A DNA stretch of 64,000 nt, taken from assembly GCF_001411495.1 (NCBI RefSeq), contig NZ_CP012981.1:434001-498000 (forward strand), written 5' to 3'. The notes beneath the pieces were generated by a model. It worked only from the letters and a program-made list of their open reading frames with translations. It had not been told where the DNA came from and did no database searches. Below, piece by piece: positions 38,273-49,489 of the stretch. Origin of the DNA: Burkholderia cepacia ATCC 25416 (lineage in GTDB: Bacteria; Pseudomonadota; Gammaproteobacteria; Burkholderiales; Burkholderiaceae). Position 1 is the first letter of the stretch; every line of letters starts with the position of its first letter. The position numbers and the translations under genes are program-made.

Positions 38273-38542
38273 TCACTGCCCTTCGCCGAACTTGTCCGCG
38301 ATCAGTTTCAGCAGTGCGTCCATCGCTTCCCGCTCGTCGGGCCCTTCGGTCTCGATCGTCACGGTGCTGCCGATGCCCGCCGCCAGCATCATCACGCCCA
38401 TGATGCTCTTCGCGTTGATCTTGCGCCCGTTGCGCGTCATCCAGACTTCCGACTGGAAGTTACCGGCCAGTTGCGTAAGCTTGGCCGATGCGCGCGCATG
38501 GAGCCCCAATTTATTGACGATGGTGGTTTCTTGTTGAAGCAT
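38273..38542 (-). CDS. ptsH: Phosphocarrier protein HPr
   Basis: 89 residues. His15 in KLGLHARAS is the phosphate acceptor. Ser46 in INAKSIMGVMML matches the regulatory serine of HPr kinase systems. It follows the EIIA-Man gene by 73 bp and precedes ptsI. In Burkholderia such a short chain (EI, HPr, EIIA) is generally regulatory rather than a sugar transporter. Confidence 0.97.
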   Translation of the reverse strand: MLQQETTIVNKLGLHARASAKLTQLAGNFQSEVWMTRNGRKINAKSIMGVMMLAAGIGSTVTIETEGPDEREAMDALLKLIADKFGEGQ

Positions 38543-38615
38543 GATTCTCGGTCGGGTCGGTCGGGACCGCCGGCGGCTCGCGCCGGCGGTGCTGTCTAAA
38601 ACGGAAAACGGGAAA

Positions 38616-39086
38616 TCAGTGCGACTCGGTGCGCGGTTGCGGTTCCGGCGGAATCGGCGCGCATTGGCCGCAGCCGGTTTCCGTCGGCGGCGGCGGCGTG
38701 CCGGCCGACACCTCGTGGACGCCCTTCGCCCCGCCGGACAGCGCCTTGTCGACGAGCTTGTCGAGCGGCACGGTGCGGTAGCAGACGGCCCGCACGAGCA
38801 TCGGCAGGTTCACGCCCGCCAGCACGCGCACGTTGTCGAGCTTCGCGAGCTGGCCGGCGATGTTCGCCGGCGTCGCGCCGTACATGTCGGTCAGCACGAC
38901 CACGCCGTTCTCTTCGCGGAGCCGCGCGAGCTCCGCGTGCGCGAACGCCATCACCTGGGCCGGATCGCTGTCCGCCATCACGTCGATACAGCCGATGCGG
39001 GCGGGCACGCCGCCATAGATGTGCGCGATGCAGTCCCGCAGCGCGGTGGCGAGCGGGGCGTGCGCGATGATCAGGATCCCGGCCAT
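38616..39086 (-). CDS. PTS EIIA component, mannose family
   Basis: 156 residues. ILIIAHAPLATAL places the phospho-histidine at residue 9, and VVVLTDMYGATPANIAGQ is the family motif. The last ~25 residues are Pro/Thr-rich (TPPPPTETGCGQCAPIPPEP) with a CxxC not needed for EIIA function. No EIIB or EIIC gene is nearby, so it is likely a regulatory acceptor for HPr phosphate. Confidence 0.9.
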   Translation of the reverse strand: MAGILIIAHAPLATALRDCIAHIYGGVPARIGCIDVMADSDPAQVMAFAHAELARLREENGVVVLTDMYGATPANIAGQLAKLDNVRVLAGVNLPMLVRAVCYRTVPLDKLVDKALSGGAKGVHEVSAGTPPPPTETGCGQCAPIPPEPQPRTESH

Positions 39087-39316
39087 GTCAGATCGCTCCC
39101 GGCCGCCCCTGGCGGGCCGATACCCCGCGGCGGGGCAATGAGCGTAGCGAGTGTGGGAAACGTTTCATGGTCAGCCTTGCAACAGTTTCGGCCCGACCGC
39201 CGGGCCTTTGGTGCGCGATCGCGGCACCGGGCAAGCGGGCATTGTAGCAGGCCGGTCGAGCTGCTCCGGCGACGGGGGACCTGCGCGGCCGCCGCCGGGG
39301 TTGCGCGGGAGACGGC

Positions 39317-40273
39317 CTACGCGGCCGCACGCTCCAGCGCGTCGATGAACATCGCGGCGACGTCGAAGCCCGTCTGCTCCATGATCTCGCGGAAGCACGT
39401 CGGGCTCGTGACGTTCACCTCGGTCAGCCAGTCGCCGATCGCATCGAGGCCGACCAGCAACAGCCCGCGCGCCGCGAGCACGGGCCCGAGCGTGTCGGCG
39501 ATCTCGCGATCGCGCGCGGTCAGCGGCTGCGCGACCCCGAGCCCGCCCGCCGCGAGATTGCCGCGCACCTCGCTGCCCTGCGGAATCCGCGCGAGCGAAT
39601 ACGGCACCGGCTCGCCCGCGATCAGCAGGATGCGTTTGTCGCCGGCCTTGATCTCGGGAATGAACTTCTGGATCATCAGCGAGCGCGTGCCGTCATGGCC
39701 GAGCATCTCGATGATCGCACCGAGGTTCATGCCGTCGGCCTTCACGCGGAACACGCCCATCCCGCCCATCCCGTCGAGCGGCTTCACGATCACGTCGCCG
39801 TGCTCGGCGTGAAAGGCGCGCAGGCGCGCCGCATCGCGCGTGACGAGCGTCGGCGCGACGAATTGCGGAAACTCGCCGATCGCGAGCTTTTCCGAGTGAT
39901 CGCGAATCGACTGCGGCTTGTTGAATACGCGCGCGCCCGCCCGTTCGGCAAGCTCGAGCATCCACGTGGCCGTTACGTATTCCATGTCGAACGGCGGATC
40001 CTTGCGCATCAGCACCGCGCCGAACGACGTCAGCGCACGCGACTCGTGAGCGGCCGCCTCGTACCACGGTTCGCGGTGCAGGTCGGCCGTGTCGCCGACG
40101 ATCGTCACGCGCTGCACGTCCGCCTCGACACCGCTCCCCGTCCATGCGAGCTGGTGCGGCTGGCACGCGTACACCGCATGCCCGCGCCGCGCCGCCTCGG
40201 CCATCATCGCGTAGGTCGAATCCTTGTAGATCTTGAAGCGCTCGAGCGGGTCGGCGATAAAGAGAATGTCCAT
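39317..40273 (-). CDS. gshB: Glutathione synthetase
   Basis: 318 residues, ATP-grasp enzyme. MRKDPPFDMEYVTATWMLEL, VIVKPLDGMGGMGVFRVKAD and NVTSPTCFREIMEQTGFDVA are diagnostic. It joins glycine to gamma-glutamylcysteine. It is 26 bp downstream of gshA, so both steps of glutathione synthesis form one unit. Confidence 0.97.
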   Translation of the reverse strand: MDILFIADPLERFKIYKDSTYAMMAEAARRGHAVYACQPHQLAWTGSGVEADVQRVTIVGDTADLHREPWYEAAAHESRALTSFGAVLMRKDPPFDMEYVTATWMLELAERAGARVFNKPQSIRDHSEKLAIGEFPQFVAPTLVTRDAARLRAFHAEHGDVIVKPLDGMGGMGVFRVKADGMNLGAIIEMLGHDGTRSLMIQKFIPEIKAGDKRILLIAGEPVPYSLARIPQGSEVRGNLAAGGLGVAQPLTARDREIADTLGPVLAARGLLLVGLDAIGDWLTEVNVTSPTCFREIMEQTGFDVAAMFIDALERAAA

Positions 40274-40299
40274 GAGGTCCTGTACTTGGCGAAGGTCCG

Positions 40300-41589
40300 T
40301 TATACCTGGATGGCTTCGGGGTCGGTCTTTTCCAGTTCGATCGACGACGCGATCAGCGACAGCCGCGCGACGACGCCGTACATGTAGAAACGGTTCGGCG
40401 GCGCGGCACCCGGCTTCGCGCCGGCATCCGGCAGCGCGGTGTGCTCGAAGCCGAGCGGCACGTAGTGCATGCCGGGCGCGTTCAGGTTCTGGTCGCGCTC
40501 GCGGCCGGCGTGCGTGCGGTAGAAGCCGCCGACCACGTAGCGGTCGATCATGTATACAACGGGCTCGGCTACTTCGTCGCCGACGCGCTCGAACGTATAC
40601 ACGCCTTCCTGCACGATCACGTCGCGCACCGCGAGGCCGGCCTTCGACTCGGCCATCTGCGCGCGCTCGGCCTTCGACATCCGGCCGATCTCGGCCGCGT
40701 CGTGCACGGTCATCACGCCGCGCCCCGCCGTGCCCGCGTCGGCCTTCACGACGACGTACGGCTTCTCGCTGATCCCGTATTCGCGGTACTTGCGCGCGAT
40801 CTTCTTCAGCACGCCGTCGATCGCGTCGGCGAGCGCCTGCTCGCCTTCATGCGCCTGCCAGTCGACGCCTTCCACGTGCGCGAAATACGGATTCACCATC
40901 CACGGATCGACGCCGACCATCTTCGCGAACTTCTTCGCGACGTCGTCGTAGCAAGAGAAGTGCGTCGACTTGCGGCGCACGGCCCAGCCCGCGTGCAGCG
41001 GCGGCAGCAGGTACTGCTCGTGCAGGTTTTCCAGCACGGCCGGGATGCCGGCCGACAGGTCGTTGTTCAGCAGGATCGAGCACGGGTCGAAATTCTTCAG
41101 GCCGAGGCGGCGCTGCGAACGCTCGAGCGGTTCGAGCACGATCTTCTGGCCGTCGGCCAGCGTGATCGGCGTCATGTCGGTGATGCTCGGGTCGAGCGAG
41201 CCGAAGCGCACGTTCAGCCCGGCCTGGCGCATGATCGTCGCGAGGCGCGCGACGTTTTCGAGGTAGAACGCGTTGCGGGTCGGCAGCTCGGGAATCACGA
41301 GCAGGTTCTTCGCGTCCGGGCAGATCTTCTCGATCGCGGCCATCGCGGCCTGCACGGCGAGCGGCAGCACTTCGGACGGCAGGTTGTTGAACGCGCCGGG
41401 AAACAGGTTCGCGTCGACGGGCGCCAGCTTGAAGCCGGCATTGCGCAGGTCCACCGAACAATAGAACGGCGGGGTGTGTTCCTGCCATTCGAGCCTGAAC
41501 CAGCGTTCGATCGCAGGCGTCGCGTCGAGGATCTTCTGCTCGAGTTCGAGCAGCGGACCGTTCAACGCCGTAACGAGGTGGGGAACCAT
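40300..41589 (-). CDS. gshA: Glutamate-cysteine ligase
   Basis: 429 residues. This is the proteobacterial form related to that of Acidithiobacillus, distinct from E. coli GshA. VPHLVTALNGPLLELEQKIL begins the protein, CSVDLRNAGFKLAPVDANLF follows, and VVKADAGTAGRGVMTVHDA is the ATP-binding loop. It makes gamma-glutamylcysteine. First gene before gshB and the pts genes. Confidence 0.95.
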   Translation of the reverse strand: MVPHLVTALNGPLLELEQKILDATPAIERWFRLEWQEHTPPFYCSVDLRNAGFKLAPVDANLFPGAFNNLPSEVLPLAVQAAMAAIEKICPDAKNLLVIPELPTRNAFYLENVARLATIMRQAGLNVRFGSLDPSITDMTPITLADGQKIVLEPLERSQRRLGLKNFDPCSILLNNDLSAGIPAVLENLHEQYLLPPLHAGWAVRRKSTHFSCYDDVAKKFAKMVGVDPWMVNPYFAHVEGVDWQAHEGEQALADAIDGVLKKIARKYREYGISEKPYVVVKADAGTAGRGVMTVHDAAEIGRMSKAERAQMAESKAGLAVRDVIVQEGVYTFERVGDEVAEPVVYMIDRYVVGGFYRTHAGRERDQNLNAPGMHYVPLGFEHTALPDAGAKPGAAPPNRFYMYGVVARLSLIASSIELEKTDPEAIQV

Positions 41590-41740
41590 GAATCACTCGC
41601 GAGCGGGAGAATGAAGATTGTAGAGCAATTGCCTTGCCCATTTGGGGATTGTTCCCGGCTTCACAAGGATATGCAGGAAGTTTTCGGCTATTGACCCGAT
41701 AGAGTGAAGGGTTATCCGCTACGTCAGTGCGTGACAGGAG

Positions 41741-41766
41741 AAAAAAAGCCCGCCGGGTAGGCGGGC
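41741..41766 (-). terminator. Intrinsic terminator after amtB
   Basis: On the minus strand GCCCGCC and GGCGGGC pair around TACCC and run directly into seven T. It lies 67 bp after the amtB stop and ends the glnK-amtB transcript before gshA. Confidence 0.88.
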
Positions 41767-41832
41767 CGAAGTCGCTGCGCTCATTCGGGGCGGGCGCCGT
41801 CGTCGCGGCGGCCCGCCGTTGATTCGTGTGAC

Positions 41833-43347
41833 TTATTCCACGTGCTCGCCGTGCAGGATCACGTCGAGACCTTCGCGCTCTTCCTCTTCGGTCACGCGCA
41901 GGCCCATCGTCAGGTCGATCAGCTTCAGCAGCACGAAGCTCAGCACGCCGCTGTAGACCAGCGTGATCAGCACGCCCTTCGCCTGCAGCAGCAGGCTGCC
42001 GTCGGCGCCGCCGATGTCCTTGACCGCGAACACACCCGTCAGCAGCGCGCCGAGAATCCCGCCGATGCCGTGCACGCCGAACGCGTCGAGCGAATCGTCG
42101 TAGCCGAGCTTCGACTTGAGCCAGGTCGCCGACCAGAAGCAGACGACGCCGGCGGCGATGCCGATCACCAGTGCACCCGCCACGCCGACGAAACCGGCGG
42201 CCGGCGTGATCGCCACGAGACCCGCGACCGCGCCCGACACGATGCCGAGCACCGACGGCTTGCCCTTCGCGATCCACTCGGCAAACATCCAGCCGAGCGC
42301 CGCGCAGGCGGTCGCCACTTGCGTGGTCAGCATCGCGAAGCCGGCACGGCCGTCAGCGGCGACCGCGGAGCCCGCGTTGAAGCCGAACCAGCCGACCCAC
42401 AGCATCGAGCCGCCGATCATCGTCAGCACGAGGTTGTGCGGCGCCATCGATTCGCGGCCGTAGCCGACGCGCTTGCCGAGCACGAGGCACGACACGAGGC
42501 CCGCGATACCGGCGTTGATGTGCACCACCGTGCCGCCCGCGAAGTCGAGCACGCCGTCGGCCGACAGCCAGCCGGTCGGCTCCCACACCATGTGCGCGAC
42601 CGGCACGTAGACGATCAGCGACCAGAGCGTCATGAACACGAGCATCGCCGAGAACTTCATGCGATCGGCGAACGCGCCGCAGATCAGCGCCGGCGTGATG
42701 ATCGCGAACGTCATCTGGTAGACGAAGTAGACCGATTCCGGAATCGTCGTCGCGAGATGGCTGACGGTCAGCGTCGTCGCCTTGTCGCCCTTGATGTAGT
42801 TCATGCCGTGCAGGAATGCGCGCGACAGGCCGCCGATGAAGCCGTTGCCCGGCGTGAACGCGAGGCTGTAGCCGACCACCGTCCACAGCACCGTGATCAC
42901 CGCGGTGATCGCGAAGCTCTGCATCACGGTCGCGAGCACGTTCTTCTTGCGGACCATGCCCGCGTAGAACAGCGCGAGGCCCGGGATCGTCATGAACAGC
43001 ACGAGCGCGGTCGACGTCAGCATCCACGCGGTGTCGCCCGCGCTGATCTTCGACGAATCGACCGAGAACGGTGCGGTCGGCGCAGCCGGTGCGGCCGGCG
43101 CGGACGCGGCGGCAGCGGCCGATGCGTCGGCGGCGCCCGAAGCCGGTGCGGCGGCAGCGGCCGGTGCAGATGCATCGGTTGCAGCCGGTGCCGAAGCGGC
43201 CGGCGCGGCGGCAGCCGAGGCGTCGGAAGCCGTTGCGGCGGGCGCGGACGCAGCGGCGGCGGACGCCGCGTCGTCGGCGAGCGCGGAGCCGACGCCTGCC
43301 GCGATCAGCGAGCCGGCCATCAGCAGGGACATCAGAAGTTTGCGCAT
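41833..43347 (-). CDS. amtB: Ammonium transporter Amt with long Ala-rich N-terminus
   Basis: 504 residues. A signal peptide (~1-24) and about 75 residues made almost only of Ala, Ser, Pro, Asp and Thr precede the eleven-helix channel, which begins near SKISAGDTAWMLTSTALVL. Channel motifs include DFAGGTVVHINAGIAGL and GIGGILGALLTG. The extension is longer than usual for Amt and would sit in the periplasm. GlnK, encoded 37 bp upstream, should plug the channel when nitrogen is plentiful. Confidence 0.95.
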   Translation of the reverse strand: MRKLLMSLLMAGSLIAAGVGSALADDAASAAAASAPAATASDASAAAAPAASAPAATDASAPAAAAAPASGAADASAAAAASAPAAPAAPTAPFSVDSSKISAGDTAWMLTSTALVLFMTIPGLALFYAGMVRKKNVLATVMQSFAITAVITVLWTVVGYSLAFTPGNGFIGGLSRAFLHGMNYIKGDKATTLTVSHLATTIPESVYFVYQMTFAIITPALICGAFADRMKFSAMLVFMTLWSLIVYVPVAHMVWEPTGWLSADGVLDFAGGTVVHINAGIAGLVSCLVLGKRVGYGRESMAPHNLVLTMIGGSMLWVGWFGFNAGSAVAADGRAGFAMLTTQVATACAALGWMFAEWIAKGKPSVLGIVSGAVAGLVAITPAAGFVGVAGALVIGIAAGVVCFWSATWLKSKLGYDDSLDAFGVHGIGGILGALLTGVFAVKDIGGADGSLLLQAKGVLITLVYSGVLSFVLLKLIDLTMGLRVTEEEEREGLDVILHGEHVE

Positions 43348-43384
43348 CTTGGGTTTCCTCTTGTCGCTTGTCTTGTCTGTTCTG

Positions 43385-44078
<694 letters not shown>

Positions 44079-44330
44079 ATGAAGCAACCCAGCGACGTTT
44101 TCAACGATCTGCAGTCGCGCGTCAGCGATCTGCTGAAAAACTCGCCGGCCAAGGACGTCGAGCGCAACGTGAAGGCCATGCTGTCGCAAGGCTTTTCGAA
44201 ACTCGACCTCGTCACGCGCGAGGAATTCGACACGCAGGCGCAAGTGCTCGCCCGCACCCGTGTGCGCCTCGAGGAACTCGAAAAGCGCGTCGCCGAACTC
44301 GAGCAGAAGCTCGCCGCGCCGCAAGCCTGA
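44079..44330 (+). CDS. ubiK: UbiK family accessory factor (YqiC/BMFP)
   Basis: 83 residues from the ATG at 44079 behind GGAAGGGG; the open frame upstream of it is non-coding. It starts MKQPSDVFNDLQSRVSDLLK, and the C-terminal half is a coiled coil (RVRLEELEKRVAELEQKLAA). Relatives assist aerobic ubiquinone synthesis and bind membranes. It is followed by the tandem-repeat spacer. Confidence 0.9.
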   Translation: MKQPSDVFNDLQSRVSDLLKNSPAKDVERNVKAMLSQGFSKLDLVTREEFDTQAQVLARTRVRLEELEKRVAELEQKLAAPQA

Positions 44331-44439
44331 CGCCCCACCCGGCCTCAAGGTCCGGGCACGGGCCGCCTCGTGCGGCCCGTGCCCGCCAGCCCCGAAAACC
44401 TGAAACCCTGAAGTCGCGCTACCGCGCTTCGTCGTAAGT

Positions 44440-44627
44440 CGTTCTCCGCAGCACCCCCGCTCTTCGCTGTCCCTCGCTCTTCGCTGTCCCTCGCTCTTCG
44501 CTGTCCCTCGCTCTTCGCTGTCCCTCGCTCTTCGCTGCCCCTCGCTCTTCGCTGCCCCTCGCTCTTCGCTGCCCCTCGCTCTTCGCTGCACCCCGTTCTT
44601 CGCAGCACCCCGTTCTTCGCAGTCCCT
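44440..44627. repeat. 17-bp tandem repeat array (VNTR-like)
   Basis: About eleven head-to-tail copies of CGCTCTTCGCTGTCCCT and variants, with one extra C after the first unit. Units 2-5 (44458-44525) are identical, the next three share CGCTCTTCGCTGCCCCT, and the outer copies diverge to CGTTCTTCGCAGCACCC. This order, identical inside and worn outside, suggests expansion from the middle. It fills most of the 406-bp gap between ubiK and comM. The minus strand is open through it as repeated Arg/Ser/Glu residues, which I do not regard as a gene. Confidence 0.92.
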
Positions 44628-44736
44628 CGTTCTTTTCCCGCGCCACGCCGGCAAGCGCGCACCGATTCCTCCGATTCCCGCGGCATGCGGCCACGAACGG
44701 CCGTCGCCCGTCCGTCTTGTTTACAGGAGCCTCGCC

Positions 44737-46341
<1,605 letters not shown>

Positions 46342-46673
46342 GCGTCCTCGGAGGACAAAATCCGGCTGTCAAGACTTGACTTATGCACAATTCCACGAAT
46401 CCGGCCCCGGATCGGGGCTCGGCGGGACCTTTGCAGCACGGAATCCGTATCTCGTTGTTTTGATTGACTTTTCCCAAAACACGAGCGAGCGACCAAACGG
46501 GCCGGAAGGCCGTCCCGCGCGGCTTGGCAGGAAATTCGGGCAACTTTTCAACAAAGTTATCCACATGCGCTGTGGATAGCCGAAAAAACCTCGCAAAATC
46601 CGGCGACTAGCGCCGAAAGTTGCGAACGAACTTTCAGTTGTCAGGAGGCGTCCCGGCGCCCTCGCCGAGGCCG
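46342..46673. other. Non-coding region with DnaA-box cluster
   Basis: 332 bp between comM and a lipoprotein gene with no supportable ORF. It holds TTATGCACA at 46381-46389, TTATCCACA at 46557-46565 and the inverted TGTGGATAG at 46571-46579. The first two match TTATNCACA exactly. An AT-richer stretch (46449-46485) lies between. Possible roles are DnaA titration or DnaA-controlled transcription; the usual oriC neighbours (dnaA, dnaN, rnpA) are absent. Confidence 0.7.
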
Positions 46674-47246
46674 TCAGTCGAGCTTGAACGACCCGAAAAA
46701 CTGGTCGAGCTGCTCCTGGGCAAGCGGCCCGTCGGCAATCACGACGGCCTGGTACGCATGCCGGCCGCGCGCGGCAAGCCGCGCGACGATCGTCTTGCGG
46801 GCGCGATCGCCGCCGGCGGCCGCGCCCGCTATGCGCAGCTCGAGCCCGTTCACCGCGCCGCCGGCCGCAAGCGGCACCGGCACCGCGGCCGTCTGCGGCG
46901 CGCCGTCGAGGTTGCGCGACAGCCCGGTGCGCAGGAACTCGAGCGCCGCGCGGCGCGTGTCGTCGCTGTCGTCCGGCAGCGTCAGCGTGCCGACCGCGAA
47001 CACCGCGCCGTCCACGTGCGCGGCCTGCATCCGCATCGGCATCGACGCGCCGCCGATCGCCACCGGCTGCTGCTCGACAGTCGGCTTCGCCGGCAGGTCG
47101 ACGGTGTAGCCGGCGTCGTTGTGCAGCGTGCGCCAGTCATACGACGGCGAGCACGCGGCCAGCGCGACGCTCATGCACGCGAGCGCGGCGAAGTGTCGCA
47201 GCGGATGAAAAAGGGGGCGCAACGAATCGGTGACTTCCTTCGGCAT
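46674..47246 (-). CDS. Putative lipoprotein, unknown function
   Basis: 190 residues from the ATG at 47246. The hydrophobic stretch FAALACMSVALAAC contains a lipobox (LAAC), so the mature protein should be lipid-anchored. The body has a repeated pattern of beta strands (YTVDLPAKPTVEQQPVAIGG, then ARGRHAYQAVVIADG, LDQFFGSFKLD). I recognise no family with certainty. It is divergent from the TlpA-like gene. Confidence 0.8.
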   Translation of the reverse strand: MPKEVTDSLRPLFHPLRHFAALACMSVALAACSPSYDWRTLHNDAGYTVDLPAKPTVEQQPVAIGGASMPMRMQAAHVDGAVFAVGTLTLPDDSDDTRRAALEFLRTGLSRNLDGAPQTAAVPVPLAAGGAVNGLELRIAGAAAGGDRARKTIVARLAARGRHAYQAVVIADGPLAQEQLDQFFGSFKLD

Positions 47247-47406
47247 GGCGTGGAGCGGGCAGGCAAAACGGGCATTATCCGCCGAACGTGAATTCCGGGA
47301 TGCGTGGCCGCCGTCGGTGCACATCCCGCATTCGCGCTAAAATGAGCGCCGAATTTCGATGTCCTTTGCTTCGATCCGCGTCATCGACCGACTCCGAGAG
47401 CACCAG

Positions 47407-47943
47407 ATGAACACCACGCCTCCCGCCCGGCGCAGCGCCGGACCCGTCCGCTACATCGTCGCCGCCGCCGTCGTCGCGGCGATCGCCGTGGCCGGCTTCT
47501 TCGCGTTCAACGGCAAGTCCACCGTGCCGGACGCCACGTTCACGCTGCTGTCGGGCCAGAAGGTCTCGACCGCAGGCGACCTGAAAGGGAAGGTCTATCT
47601 CGTGAACTTCTGGGCGACGAGCTGCGCGACCTGCATGCAGGAAATGCCGCAGATGGTCGATACCTATAATCGCTTCAAGGGTCAGGGGCTGGAATTCGTC
47701 GCGGTCGCGATGAACTACGATCCGCCGATGTACGTCGCGAACTACGCGCAAACGCGCCAGCTGCCGTTCAAGGTCGCGCTCGACGACGGCAGCGTCGCGA
47801 AGCAGTTCGGCAACGTGCAGCTCACGCCGACGACCTTCGTCGTCGACAAGGACGGCAAGATTCTGAAGCGCTACGTCGGCGCACCGCAGTTCGCGGAGCT
47901 CGACGCACTGCTCAAGAAGGCACTCGACAGCAACGCGGCCTGA
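47407..47943 (+). CDS. TlpA/ResA-like thiol-disulfide protein
   Basis: 178 residues from the ATG at 47407. One membrane helix (YIVAAAVVAAIAVAGFFAF) and a periplasmic thioredoxin domain with active site WATSCATC, then TPTTFVVDKDGKILKRYVGA. Proteins like this reduce disulfides for cytochrome c or oxidase maturation; the partner here is unknown. A bidirectional hairpin follows. Confidence 0.9.
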   Translation: MNTTPPARRSAGPVRYIVAAAVVAAIAVAGFFAFNGKSTVPDATFTLLSGQKVSTAGDLKGKVYLVNFWATSCATCMQEMPQMVDTYNRFKGQGLEFVAVAMNYDPPMYVANYAQTRQLPFKVALDDGSVAKQFGNVQLTPTTFVVDKDGKILKRYVGAPQFAELDALLKKALDSNAA

Positions 47944-47994
47944 GCGCCGCCCGATCCGGCTCGAAGGGCCGCGCGCCGCGCCCTTCTCCGCACG

Positions 47995-48033
47995 ACGGAC
48001 CGCACGACCGGGCAACCCGGTTCTGCGGTCCGT
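47995..48033. terminator. Bidirectional intrinsic terminator
   Basis: ACGGACCGCA pairs with TGCGGTCCGT and, after one mismatch, GACCGGG pairs with CCCGGTT around loop CAA (47995-48012 with 48016-48033). It lies between the convergent tlpA-like and dctD-like genes; a short T-rich stretch follows on the plus strand. Confidence 0.8.
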
Positions 48034-48040
48034 TCGCTTT

Positions 48041-49396
<1,356 letters not shown>

Positions 49397-49489
49397 CGTA
49401 CTCACTTGCTCCTGACGGCCGCGCGGCGGCAGCGCGCGCGGCGGCGTTGATACCGATCGTGCACCGATCGGGCGGGCGGCATGGCGCGC

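Noticed and set aside
44440..44627. CRISPR array
   Set aside because: The 17-bp units abut directly with no unique spacers and no cas genes are nearby; it is a tandem repeat.
44345..44686. Minus-strand ORF through the tandem repeat encoding Arg/Glu/Ser repeats
   Set aside because: The repeat is open in several frames simply because of its sequence; there is no ribosome site or conserved flank.
46342..46673. Replication origin
   Set aside because: Only three DnaA boxes and no dnaA, dnaN, rnpA, rpmH or parAB nearby. Kept only as a DnaA-box cluster.
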